From Medakamo hakoo (lineage: Eukaryota > Chlorophyta > Trebouxiophyceae > Coccomyxaceae): a DNA stretch of 64,000 nucleotides. The DNA is taken from NCBI GenBank assembly GCA_026636295.1, contig CP089463.1, positions 1,054,001 through 1,118,000 on the forward strand. The letters run 5' to 3'. A program made the translations under genes and the position numbers. Of the stretch, positions 29,289 through 39,300 are shown piece by piece. The notes under the pieces are model-generated. The model was not told the DNA's origin. It saw only the letters and a list, made by a program, of their open reading frames with translations, and ran no database searches. The stretch's first letter is position 1. Every line of letters starts with the position of its first letter.

Positions 29289-30992
29289 TCACCTGCCGCC
29301 ACCACGGCCGCCGCCCCGTCCACGCCCGCCGCCACCGCGGCCGCCGCCGCGGCCACCGCGAACTCCACCAGCCCGGCCGGCCGTGCCTTCCACCCGGGGC
29401 CCACGTTTCACGACGGACGGCAAGCGGGTCGGGTAGGTGTCGCCCAGCACAACGCCCGCTGCCGCCAGGTCCTCCTTGCTCACGGCCGCCGGGTCGTGCA
29501 CCGCCCCTCCCACCAGCCCGGCCAGTTCGGGCACCCAGGCCCGCGTGTACGCCCCGTCGGCGTCGTAGTCCCTCGCCTGCTTGCCCAGGTTGAAGACGTT
29601 GAGCCGGGCCCCGCGCGCCGCCTGGCCCGTCAGCGCGCACCAGTTGCCGTAGTTGGACGCCGGGTCGTGGTCGAGCAGGGTCGACTCGTAGTACGCCGCG
29701 CCCACCCGCCAGTCCAGCCCGGCGTCGTTGATCAGCCAGGACGCCGCGTTTTGCCGGCCCCGGTTGGACTGGAAACCGGTCGCAGCCAGCTCCCGCATGT
29801 GTGCGTCCAGGAAAGGGATGCCGGTCTGGCCCGCGACCCACCGGTCAAAAGACGGGGTGGCGCCCGGCGTGACGGGCGCCCAGGTCGCGCCCGGTCGCGG
29901 GGCCGGGCCGCCCCTGAAAAACACGCGGCGCCCGTGCTTGGCCGCCCAGAACCTGAAGTAGTCGCGCCACAACAGCTCAAAGATGATCCAGTACGTGCTT
30001 TTGTTGGCGCCGTGCTCCGCTTCGTAGTCGTGGAGCGCGAGGTGGATGGTGCGGGGCGACAGGCAGCCGGCCGCCAGCCAGGGCGAAAACTTGGTCGAGT
30101 CGAGCGGGCCCGCGCCGTTGCGCGTGTCGAAGTATGTCGACGCCGCCCTCGTGCCCCACAGGTAGTGGCGCAGGCGGGCGAGCGCGGGTCCCTCGCCGCC
30201 CTTGAAAGTCAGCGTTTCCGCGGAGCGCGGCGGGCTGGTACACGGCTCGACGAGGGGTGGCCCGCCCGCGGCAGCGATCGCGGGCGCGAGGTCGGCGAGC
30301 GCGCGCGGGTGCGGCGCGGCCAGCGCGGCCGCCAGCGCCTCATCCGCCGGCGGCAGGGGGAGCGAGCCCTGGACCGGCGCGGGCAGCGGAGGCGGGACGT
30401 GCCACGCGTCCGGCGCTTCAACCTGCTTGCGCCATTCCGTGAAGAGGCCGGGGAGGCGGGGGAAGCCCGGCCCGCCGTAGGCTTTCGCCATCGCCGCCGG
30501 GTCCAGCAGCGTGCCGGACGTGCCCGGCCCGCCCACCAGCCTCAACTCTGCGCCGACGGCAGCCAAAGCCGACCGCACAGCGTCCTCGGCCGCCCGCTCT
30601 TCAGGGCAGGAGTCGGGCGCGGCCAGGACGACGGAGCCCGCGGGCGACGGGCCGAGCAGCGCCGGGATGGCCGCCTCCGGCGGAGCCGTGTCGACGGCCA
30701 GGGCCGACCCCAGCCCCGACAGGCTGGCCCGCAGGTCGTCGACGCACTCCATCAAAAATTTGGCGCGGCGAGCGCCTGTCTTGGGAAAGCCGCCGACCCA
30801 GGTGGGCTGGAACCAGCGCGAGCAGTCGAACGTGTAGAATGGGACGACGCCGGAGACGGTGCCGTCGGCGACGAGGCGGGCCGCGGCTGCGAGGGCCGGG
30901 TTGTCGCGGATGCGCAGGTCCGTGCGCAGCCAGACGACGGCGCGCGGTGGTGGGGCGCCGCCGCCCGCACCGGGCTTGGCGGAGGTCGTCAT
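29289..30992 (-). CDS. DASH-type cryptochrome/photolyase with RGG-rich tail
   Basis: A single-exon 567-residue reading from ATG 30992 (MTTSAKPGAGGG); an upstream targeting exon is possible, since a CTCTCAG acceptor-like site precedes this ATG. The N-terminal photolyase domain starts with AVVWLRTDLRIRDNPAL. The FAD-binding half has hallmark DASH motifs: STKFSPWLAAGCLSPR, YWIIFELLWRDYFRFW, QSNRGRQNAASWLIND, LLDHDPASNYGNW and FNLGKQARDYD. Cry-DASH proteins bind FAD and MTHF, repair CPDs in single-stranded DNA, and occur in plastids, mitochondria or the nucleus. The last 40 residues are an unusual Gly/Arg tail (RGGGRGGGGRGRGGGRGGGR), which could bind RNA or single-stranded DNA. The gene converges on iPGAM (165 bp between stops) and follows TyrRS on the same strand. 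Confidence 0.93.
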   Translation of the reverse strand: MTTSAKPGAGGGAPPPRAVVWLRTDLRIRDNPALAAAARLVADGTVSGVVPFYTFDCSRWFQPTWVGGFPKTGARRAKFLMECVDDLRASLSGLGSALAVDTAPPEAAIPALLGPSPAGSVVLAAPDSCPEERAAEDAVRSALAAVGAELRLVGGPGTSGTLLDPAAMAKAYGGPGFPRLPGLFTEWRKQVEAPDAWHVPPPLPAPVQGSLPLPPADEALAAALAAPHPRALADLAPAIAAAGGPPLVEPCTSPPRSAETLTFKGGEGPALARLRHYLWGTRAASTYFDTRNGAGPLDSTKFSPWLAAGCLSPRTIHLALHDYEAEHGANKSTYWIIFELLWRDYFRFWAAKHGRRVFFRGGPAPRPGATWAPVTPGATPSFDRWVAGQTGIPFLDAHMRELAATGFQSNRGRQNAASWLINDAGLDWRVGAAYYESTLLDHDPASNYGNWCALTGQAARGARLNVFNLGKQARDYDADGAYTRAWVPELAGLVGGAVHDPAAVSKEDLAAAGVVLGDTYPTRLPSVVKRGPRVEGTAGRAGGVRGGRGGGRGGGGRGRGGGRGGGR

Positions 30993-31417
30993 GACGGCGC
31001 GGCAGGCGACCTGAGAGAGGAGGAGGTGGTGGTGGGGAGAGCGAGGGGGGTGAGTGCGCGTCGGGCGAACACGCATCGGACGACGGGCGGGCGGCGCTCT
31101 GTGTGCGCGCCGGCGTCGCTTCCGCCCCTCGTCCCTTTCCCCACTAAACGCACGGGTAAGCGTGGACGAGCCAGGCGGGCGTGGGCGTGCATGCGAGGGT
31201 GGGAGCCGCTCGTGTGTGTGTGTGCTAGGGCGCGTTTTCCCCTTTGCACGGCGACGGCCGGCCGCGCGTCTTGGATGGTGTGGCGCATCCCGACTCGACA
31301 GACCTCCGCCACTCTCCCTGTCTCTCCCCCCCCCCCCCCCCCCCCCCCCCCGGTCCCCGCCATCCGCCCGACTCTCCCCTACGCGCGCGCGCGCGCGCCA
31401 CACAACACGCAGGCGTT
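30993..31417. promoter_or_regulatory. intergenic region between DASH cryptochrome and TyrRS
   Basis: These 425 bp lie between the TyrRS stop and the cry-DASH start on the minus strand. They carry a poly-C run and a (CG)n run, and otherwise no gene-like signal. They probably hold the TyrRS 3' UTR and the cryptochrome promoter, perhaps with a short 5' exon. Confidence 0.4.
31326..31351. repeat. poly-C tract (about 26 C)
   Basis: A C homopolymer on the plus strand (G on the transcribed minus strand), just after the TyrRS stop in transcript order. Confidence 0.9.
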
Positions 31418-32911
31418 TCACTTGGTGACCTTGTAACTCTTCACTTTCTTCAGCAGCTCCGCCGCGCGGGCGTCGGACGCAAAGTGCGCCCGCACCGGTT
31501 CCAGGATCGCGTTGAGCGCGGCCGCGAGCGCGGGCTTCAGGTCGCCGGGGTGGCACGCCCCGGCCGCGTACTCGGCCGCCAGGTCCTTGAACTCGGTGTA
31601 CGACGCCACGCCGCCCCCGCCCTTCTCGGACCGCGGCACGTCGAACCTGCCAAACCAGGGCAGGACGATGAGGCGGACGTACTCCAGGCACGGGTTGCCG
31701 TCCACCACGCCCGGCGGGCAGTACGCCTTTTTGATTTTGGAGGCCACGTCGGCGGCGGAGTCCTCCATGAAGATGGCGGAGTTGGGGTCGGACTTGGACA
31801 TCTTCTCCTGGCCTTGCAGCAGGCCCGGCAGCATGGCGTGCGACAGGATGACGGGCTTGAGCTTGCGCTTGGTCGCGTCGCAGTATTCGCGCGCGAGCAC
31901 GTTGACCTTGCGCTGGTCCATGCCCAGCTGGCAGATGTCCGCCTTGAGGAAGAAGATGTCCGCGCACTGCATGCAGGGGTAGAAGATCTGGGCGGCGGAC
32001 AGGTCGTCCGACTCGGCCCGGCCCATGATCTGGGTGGTTGGCGGGATGGGGCGGGGATGGGGCGGGCGTGAGGACATGTAATGGAGCGAAGCCAGGCGGG
32101 CGGGCGGGCGAAGGGGGGGGGTTGGGGCTAAGGGCTCTCACCCTCCACCCCCCTCTCCACCCCCCTCTCCACGTGCCTGCGAACACCGGATGATGCGCTT
32201 CAGGTTGTTGCGCCGGGCCACGTCCATGACCAGCGTCCAGTACTCGCCCGCCCGCGCATTGATCTCTTCCGACGCGTTCAGGAACAAGACTTTGTCGCCG
32301 ATGCCTTCCATGCCGACGGCCTTCCAAATCTCGACCATGTAGTCTCCCACCGCCTGAATCTTTTTCAGGTCGCCGCCCATCTTGTTGTTCAGCTGCGCAA
32401 ACCAGTCCGCCACCCAGAATTTGAAGGTGACGCCGGACCGGGTCAGCTTGTTGACGTTCAACGCCTTCATGACGCCTTGGGCGATGTGCATCCGCCCCGA
32501 CGGCTCGAAGCCGTCGTACGCGACCGGGTTTGGCTTTTTCTCGAGCAGGTTGCGCAGCTCGGCGTTTTGGATGCATTCCTCGCCGACGGACCGGGCCAGG
32601 GCAAAGCGCTCGTCCAGGGTGAGTCTGTGCGGTGTGGTGGTGGTGGGAGTGGGGGGAGAGTGCGCGCTGTGAGAACGAGAGGGATGGATGGATGGATGGA
32701 GGGGCGGGCCTGGAGCGCGCGCGTGAGCCCGAATTCGTTCGCCTCCAAAACACCACAGATCCACTCACTCCCTCGTCTCGGCCATCAGCGCCCGCATCGC
32801 GGTCGTCACGTCCTCCAGCGGTTGGGAGGAGGAGGGCTCGTCGGCGCCAGGGGGAGCGGCGGCGGCGGCTTCCGCCGGCGGCGCGTCGGCGACGGCTGCT
32901 GCGTCCGCCAT
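31418..32911 (-). CDS. tyrosyl-tRNA synthetase, eukaryotic cytosolic type
   Basis: Three minus-strand exons (32911-32769, 32624-32177, 32029-31418) give 400 residues. The first join gives AETRE/LTLDERFALARSVGEE. The second gives RIIRCSQ/IMGRAESDDL and needs a GC-AG intron (donor CAG|GCACGT). The HIGH-like motif is PSGRMHIAQG (about residues 89-98) and the KMSKS motif is EKMSKSDPNSAIFMED (about 272-287). It attaches tyrosine to tRNA-Tyr. Length and motifs match plant and archaeal-type TyrRS without the EMAPII-like extension of animals. The N-terminal 45 residues are Ala/Pro-rich and could be a disordered or weak targeting segment. The gene is divergent from ATR with 401 bp between starts. Confidence 0.94.
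32030..32176 (-). other. GC-AG intron in TyrRS
   Basis: The coding join RCSQ/IMGR is highly conserved in TyrRS and requires the intron to start at GC (CAG|GCACGT) and end at CCCAG. No GT within a few bases gives both the correct phase and the conserved residues. Confidence 0.8.
32682..32701. repeat. (GGAT)5 repeat in TyrRS intron 1
   Basis: A short tetranucleotide repeat inside the first TyrRS intron; no function is apparent. Confidence 0.8.
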
Positions 32912-33312
32912 TTTCTGATGCTGGCTTTTTCGATGCGGCTGGCGGCGTGAGCGGGTGGGCTCGTGGGTGCGGCTCGCGTGCGGGCGTGCGAGCGTGCGTG
33001 CGTGTGGATGAAGGCGGCTGATTCCAAAGGCGTGCCTTTCCTTTTTTCTTTGGCCAAACAAAAAAAAAGGCGACTTTCACGCGGCTTGTTTTCTCCAGGC
33101 ACGCCTCACTGTTTGTTTTTTGCTCGCTCGCCCCGGTGGGGCGCCTGTGCCGCCTTTTCCGGCAGCCACAACTTTCAGAACACAGGCACACACAGCCATG
33201 CTCGCCACGCTCACGCCCGCGTGAAGAGAATCCCCCCGCACACACGGACGCGCGTGCATCATCCCAGAGAAAAACACCGCGCCACGCTTCGCACGCTGCG
33301 GCGCGCTCGTCA
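32912..33312. promoter_or_regulatory. divergent promoter region, TyrRS / ATR
   Basis: A 401-bp gap between the TyrRS start (minus) and ATR start (plus). It has several poly-A and poly-T stretches near 33040-33070 and 33112-33122 that stand out from the GC-rich background, as expected for a nucleosome-poor bidirectional promoter. No small gene was found. Confidence 0.45.
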
Positions 33313-36300
33313 ATGCTCGGCCAAGTTGCCGCGGCCGCGGCGCCCACAATGCGGCCCGCCCCACGCCCGTCCCCTACCAACCGCGACATGACCGCCCTGC
33401 TCAACGACATCGCGGCCTGCATGCGGGACGAGGCCGCGGGAGGCGGCGGTGGCGCCGCGCCCGTCGCGAGCCGCATGCGCGTGCTCCTGCCCCAATTGCT
33501 GGGCACGTGCGTGGAAGCAGACGGCACGGCGGCAGGTGAGTGTGGGCAGGGGTGTGCGCACGACTGGCCGGAGGGTGGCGTGCGGGTGGCGCGCTGGGCC
33601 GTGGCGGAACGCGCGACAGCGTTGAAAGACAAACGCGCGCGCGCGCGCCGCCCCCCCCCCCTCACCCATCCCATCCACACCCCCTCCATCCACGCCACAC
33701 ACGCCCAGCCCGGTCCGAGGACGACCTCCAAACCGTCGTCCAGCTCGTCGACATGGCCCTGCGCACCTACCCTTCCGCCCTGGCCGGGTCACCGCCCGCG
33801 CACGCCGCGGCGGCCGCGTGCGTGGGCCGGCTGTTGGCCCTGGCCGCGGCGGGCGGTGGTGGTGGCGGCAGCGGCAATGCTGCCTCGCCCGGCCGCCTGC
33901 GCCCGGCCATCATGAAAAACGCGCTCGACGCCCTAGCCCTCGTCGCGGCCGTGGAAGGCGCGGACGCAGCGACCCGGGCGGAGGAGGAGGGCCAAGAAGG
34001 AGAAGACGAAGCCGAGCAAGGCTCGGCGGTGGGCGCACTCGCTGCTGGGCTGGCCGGCCTGGCGGCGGCGGCGGACGACGCCCTCGCCTGCCTGGTCGCG
34101 TCGGCATCAGACGCGCATGAGCACGAGCCCGTCTTCGTCCCGCTCCTGGACGGCGCGGCGGCCGCCCTGTGCGGCGCGTCGGCTCCCCCGCCCGTCGCCG
34201 CCCGCCTCGCGACACCCGCGCGCGCCGCGCTCCTGGCCGCGGCCGCCTGCACGGCCCTGGCCCGCGCGCTCGCCCTCCGCCCGGCGGCGGTGGTGGAGGC
34301 CGTGTCACCCCTGTCCGCCGTACCCGTCCTGGGCCGCCTGCTGAGCCTGTCGGCCCGCGCGGCCGCGGCGGCGCCCGCGCCGCGCGGCCCCGCGACCGCC
34401 GCAGCGGGCGAGCTGCTCAGCGCGGCCCTGGCCGCCGCCGCCGCCTGGGTGGACGCGGGTGGGGAGGGCGGGCTCTCGCTGGCACCCGCTTTGGAAGGCT
34501 CTGCTTTGACTGCCCTGGCCGTCCCCGACCCGGACGCCGTGGCGGCGGCGGCGGGGCTGGTGGCCCGCCTGGCCACGGCCGGCCGGCCGCGCGCGCCCGC
34601 GCTCGACGCGCGTGCCGCGGCCGCGCTCGCGCACGCCGCTGTGGCCTGGACCCGTCGCCCTGCGCCAGAGACCGCCCCCCTGACCGCGCTTTTAGACGCG
34701 CTGGCTGCCCTTGCCCAGGCCGCGCCGGAAGACGCGGCGCCGGCGCTGGCAACCGCCCTGCCCGCGCTGGTGGCGAGCGCCGACGGCCGGGCCGGCGGCG
34801 ACGGCACGGTGACCGCCCTGGCCGCCGCCGCCGCCGACGCGGGGTCCGCGGCCCTGGACGCGGCTTTTGGTGGGGGTGCCACCACCGTCAATGGCGCGAC
34901 GCCCGCGTCGAAACGCCGGCGCATGGTCGACGGCGGCGGCGGGCCCGGCGACGGCGGCGCGTCGACCTCCGCCTCCACCGGTCCGCCCCTCCCGGCTGCC
35001 ATCGCGGCCGCCCTCGCCCGGTCTCACCCGTCCGCTCCCGGCGTGGACTGGACGTCCACGGACCGTGCCCGAGCCCTAGCGGCCTTGCTGGCGGGAGCGG
35101 GCGGCCTGTCGGCCCGCCTGCGCGACGCCGCCCGCCCGGCCGTCGTCGGCTGGGCCGAAGCCGCGGCGCGGCCGGGCGCGCCTCCACCCGGCGTCGCCCT
35201 GGCCCTGGCCTGCGTGGACGCTTTCCACGCCGCCGCCTGCCGGTCCGCTGCGGCGGCCGTGGCGGCGGGGACGGCCGGCCCGCCGTCCGCCGCGGCCGCC
35301 GCGCGCGACGAGTGCCGCGGCCTGGGCCTGGGCCGCGACGAGCTGCGCGCGCTCGCGGGCGCCGCCTGGGCGGCCGGCGGCGAGGATGGTGACGCCTGGT
35401 CCACGCCCGCCAAACTGGTCGCCCTGCGCGTCTCCGTCGTCGCGGGCGTCCTGGACGTGGCCGCTGCCGGCGACGGCGGCGCGCCCGCGACCGGCTCGCT
35501 CTTTGGGCGGGGCACGCCCCTCGCGCGTGCGGCCGAGGACGCGCACCCGGCCGTGCGGGCGGGCGCGGCGGCGGCGGCGGCTGCCCTGGGCGCGGCCGCG
35601 CCGCGTGCGGCCGCCAAAGCCGCCGGCGCTGCCGCCGCCATCCTGGCCCGCCTGGCGGCTGGGCCGGAACCCGAAGTTGCCGCTGCGGCCGGCGCGGGCG
35701 CGGCCGCGCTCACGCGCCGGCCGACCGGCCACGGCGCGCCGGCGCCGGCCGTCCTGATGGGCGTGGTCGCGAGCGCGTGTGCGGCGATCGAGGAGAGCGG
35801 TGGGCCAACTCCGTCCCCGCTCGTGCGGCAGTGGGCGGGCGGTGCCGCGTCAGGCCGGGCGTGGGCGGGTGCTGCTGCAGCCGTGGCTCCACCCACCTCC
35901 ACCACGACTGGCGCGACCACCCCGCCCGCGCCCTTCCCCGGCGACCACGCCGCCGGCCTGGCCGACGCCTTGCTGGGCACGCCCGGCCAACCCCCCCTCC
36001 CGCCCGCGCGTGTGCAAGCCGCCGGCGTGCGCGCCCTCTTCGCCTGGCTGGCGGCCGCGCCGGCGGACGAACCGTCAGCGCGCTGCCTCGCGCCACGCCT
36101 GCTCGCTGCCGCCGCGTCGCCGTCGCCCGCCGTCCGGTCCGCGGTCGCGGCGGCGTTTGCGTCCACTCCCACCGTGCCTCCCGCGCTACTCGCTGCCTTC
36201 GCTGACGGCGCTGCCGCTGTTGCGGCGGCGGGCCGGGCCGTGGACGCGGCGACGGCCGCTGCAGCAGCCGCGCGCTGCGAGGTGCGCCTGTTGCAGGCCC

Positions 36301-39300
36301 TGTCCGCCGCCGCCGCGTCCGCCCCGCGCGGCGCCCGCCCCACGGCCCTCGTCGCCCTGGCCGCCGCGGCGGCGGGCTGCCGCAGCCCGGGCGCCGACAT
36401 CTTGGCCCGGGTCAGCGTCCTGACGCCGCTGGACGACGCGGACGCGGGCGTGCGCGCGGCTGCCGGAGACTTGCTGGGCGCGATGGCGGTCGCGGCCTAC
36501 GGCGCGCCGCCGTCGCCGTCGCGTCCACGCCCCCTGCCCCTCCTCCCGGCGGAGGCCGTCGCCGCGTCCGTCCGCCGCTTCGTCTTCGCCCGCCCGAAAC
36601 TGTTGGAATTCGTCGGCCGGTCGCTCACCAAGCATCCGGACCTGCTGGGCGAGCTGGTGGACGTCCTGGACGGGCCGGATGAAACCACGCTGGCGTCCCA
36701 CTACGTCGCACCCGCGTGCGTGCCTGCGTTGGTCGACGCCCGCGACGGCGCGGGGCTGGCTGCCCTGGCGGGCCGGGCAGGCTACGCGCGCGCGGGCCGC
36801 CCGCCGGGCGAAGCCATCACCCGCCTGCTGCGCGAGCACGGCCACCTGGCCGTCGCGCGCGCGCTGTGGGAAGCCAACCCGGACTTTGACGGGTTCATGA
36901 CGTATTTCGAGGCTGGGCTGGCGGGGCGGCTGGGCGCGGACGGGGACGCGGCGGCCGCGCCGCCGCCGACCACCGGCCGGCGGGCGCGCGCGGCCGACGT
37001 GCGGCCTCCTCCCGCCGCCGACCCTCCCCCGCCCGCCACCTCCTTCTTCACCTTTGTCGCGGACCCGGCGGTCGTGCAGCGCACCATCATGGAGCTGGTG
37101 GCCCGCGCCGGCGCCGCGCCGGGCTGGGGCGGGCGCGCGCGCGGCGGACCGCCCGCGGACGTCGACGCCCGCGTCCGGTCCATGCTGGGCGAGCTGGCCG
37201 CGATGGCGGGCGATCCCTCGGCCGCGTCGACGGTGCCTGGGTCTGTGCCCACAGCTGAAGCCGTGGCCGACTACCTGGCATCCAGCGATGCCGTGGTCCG
37301 CATCTTGAAAGCGTACGGCGACGCCCTGGGCGCGGCCGCGGGCGTGGGTGGTGGCGTCGGCGCTGCCACGTCCGCCTCCACCGGCCTGGCCGGCTCCACG
37401 TCCGCCGTCGGCGGCATCCAGTCCCCGCTCAACGTGTTGCGGTGCGTGCTCCTGCTCATTGGCCTGGTGGGCCGCCACGTCGCCCGTTTCCTGCCCCAGC
37501 TGACGGTGCTGCTGGGGATGGGCGTGCGCGGGGGTGGGGGTGGGAGTGGGAGTGGCGCCGGCGACGCGGCGCCCGCCGGCCTGCCGCTCGTCGCCCGGCT
37601 CCAAGCCCTGGAAGGCTGGCGTGCTTTGGTGGCTGCCCTGGCCACGCACGCGCCCGGCCAGCTGGCCGCCGTCGCGGGCCAGGTCGTCGTCGCGCTGCTG
37701 GAGCCGGCGCTCGCGGGCGGGCCGCCCGCCGCCGGCGCGGCCGCGGCCCTGGAAGAGCTAGTCCTGCGCGGGGGGCTCCCCTCCCCGGCCCTGGCCGCCC
37801 TGCCGCCGCTGCCCGCCGGCCCAGCCGAACTAGCCGCCGTCCGTTCTGCCCTGAACGCCGCCCGCGCGGCGGCGGGCGCGGGCGCGGCGGGCAGCGCGGA
37901 AGCGCGCGCGCGCGCGCTCCTCGCCCCGCTCGCGTCGCCCGCGCCCGCCGTCCGCGCCACGGCCGCCGCCGAGCTGCGCGACCACCTGGCCGCCCACCGG
38001 TCCTGGTTGGGGTCCCTGCTCACCGCTGCGGCGGGCGCGCGGACGGGCGGCGACGCGGGCTCGCCGGCGGCGGCGACGGCGTCCGCGAGCGACGATGAGG
38101 CTGCCGCGACGGCCGCCGCGCGCGCGCTGCTCTCCTCGCTCGTCACCGGGCTGCTGGCCTGCTGCGCGCCCGGCGTCGACGGCCCGGCGGGCGGGGCGGC
38201 CGCCCTGGCCGCGGCTGAATGCCTGGGCTTGGTCGGCGCGGTCGACCCGTCCCTCATCCGGTCCGACGGTGGCGCCGGCGGCGGCGGCGGCGGCGGGCTG
38301 GGCGGGGGCCTGGGCCTGGGCCTGGGCGCGCTGCCGGCCACGCCCGGCGCTGCGGCGGCGGCCGCCCCGCCGCCCGACGCGCAGGCGGCCTCGCCCGCCG
38401 CGCCCGCCGCGCCCGGCCGCCGCCTGGGCTTGCCCGCTGCCCTCCTCGCCGGCCACTTGGTCCGCCTGCTGCGCGTCGCCAACTCCATGCCCACGCTCGA
38501 CGCCGCGACGTTCGCCATCCAGGAAGTGCTGCGCCACTACGGGTGGGCCGTCCCGCCCGGCGTGCCCGGCGCGCAGGCGGCAGAGCAACCCGACTGCCCG
38601 CTCCTGGCCGCCCTACCGCCGGGCGACCGGGACCTGGTCGCGCCCTTCCTGTCGTCCCACTACCACCTCCTCGTCCGGCACGCCTCCCGGCCCGGGCCCA
38701 GCGTCATCTTCACGGCCATGGCCCCGGGCGCGCCGGCCTGGCGCTGGCTCGCCACCTGGCTGCGCCACCTGGTGGAGCGCCACGTCCAGGCGGGGCCGTG
38801 GGCCCGCCTGCACGCGGCCTGCACGCCCGTCCTGCGCCGGGATGTGGGGACGGCCCTGTTCCTGCTGCCGCACGCGGTCGCGGACGCGCTGGCGTTTGGT
38901 GGGGAGGCCGCGGCGCAGGAGGTCGCGGCCGAGGTGTGCGCGGTGTTGGCGCACGGCCGGTCCTCGCGTGAAGGCGGCCTGGCCGTCCAGGCAGTGTTTG
39001 GGTTGCTGGACACCATGCACGCCTGGGCCGACGCGACGGAAGCGGAGGAAGCCGCCGCGACGGCCGCGGCGGAGCGGGCGGCGGCGGCCGCGCGCGCGGC
39101 CGCGGCAGGGGGCGGGAGCGGCCGCCGCGGCGGCGGCGCCTCGCAAAGCGGCCAGGCCCAACCCTCCGCCCCGCCCGCCTTCCCGGGCCCGGCCGAGGGC
39201 GGCGTCGACGCGTCCGCCCTGCGGTCCTGCCTGGACCGCATCCCGCTTTCCGCCATCGCGGACGCGGCGGCGGCGGCGGCCGCGCACGCGCGCGCGCTGC

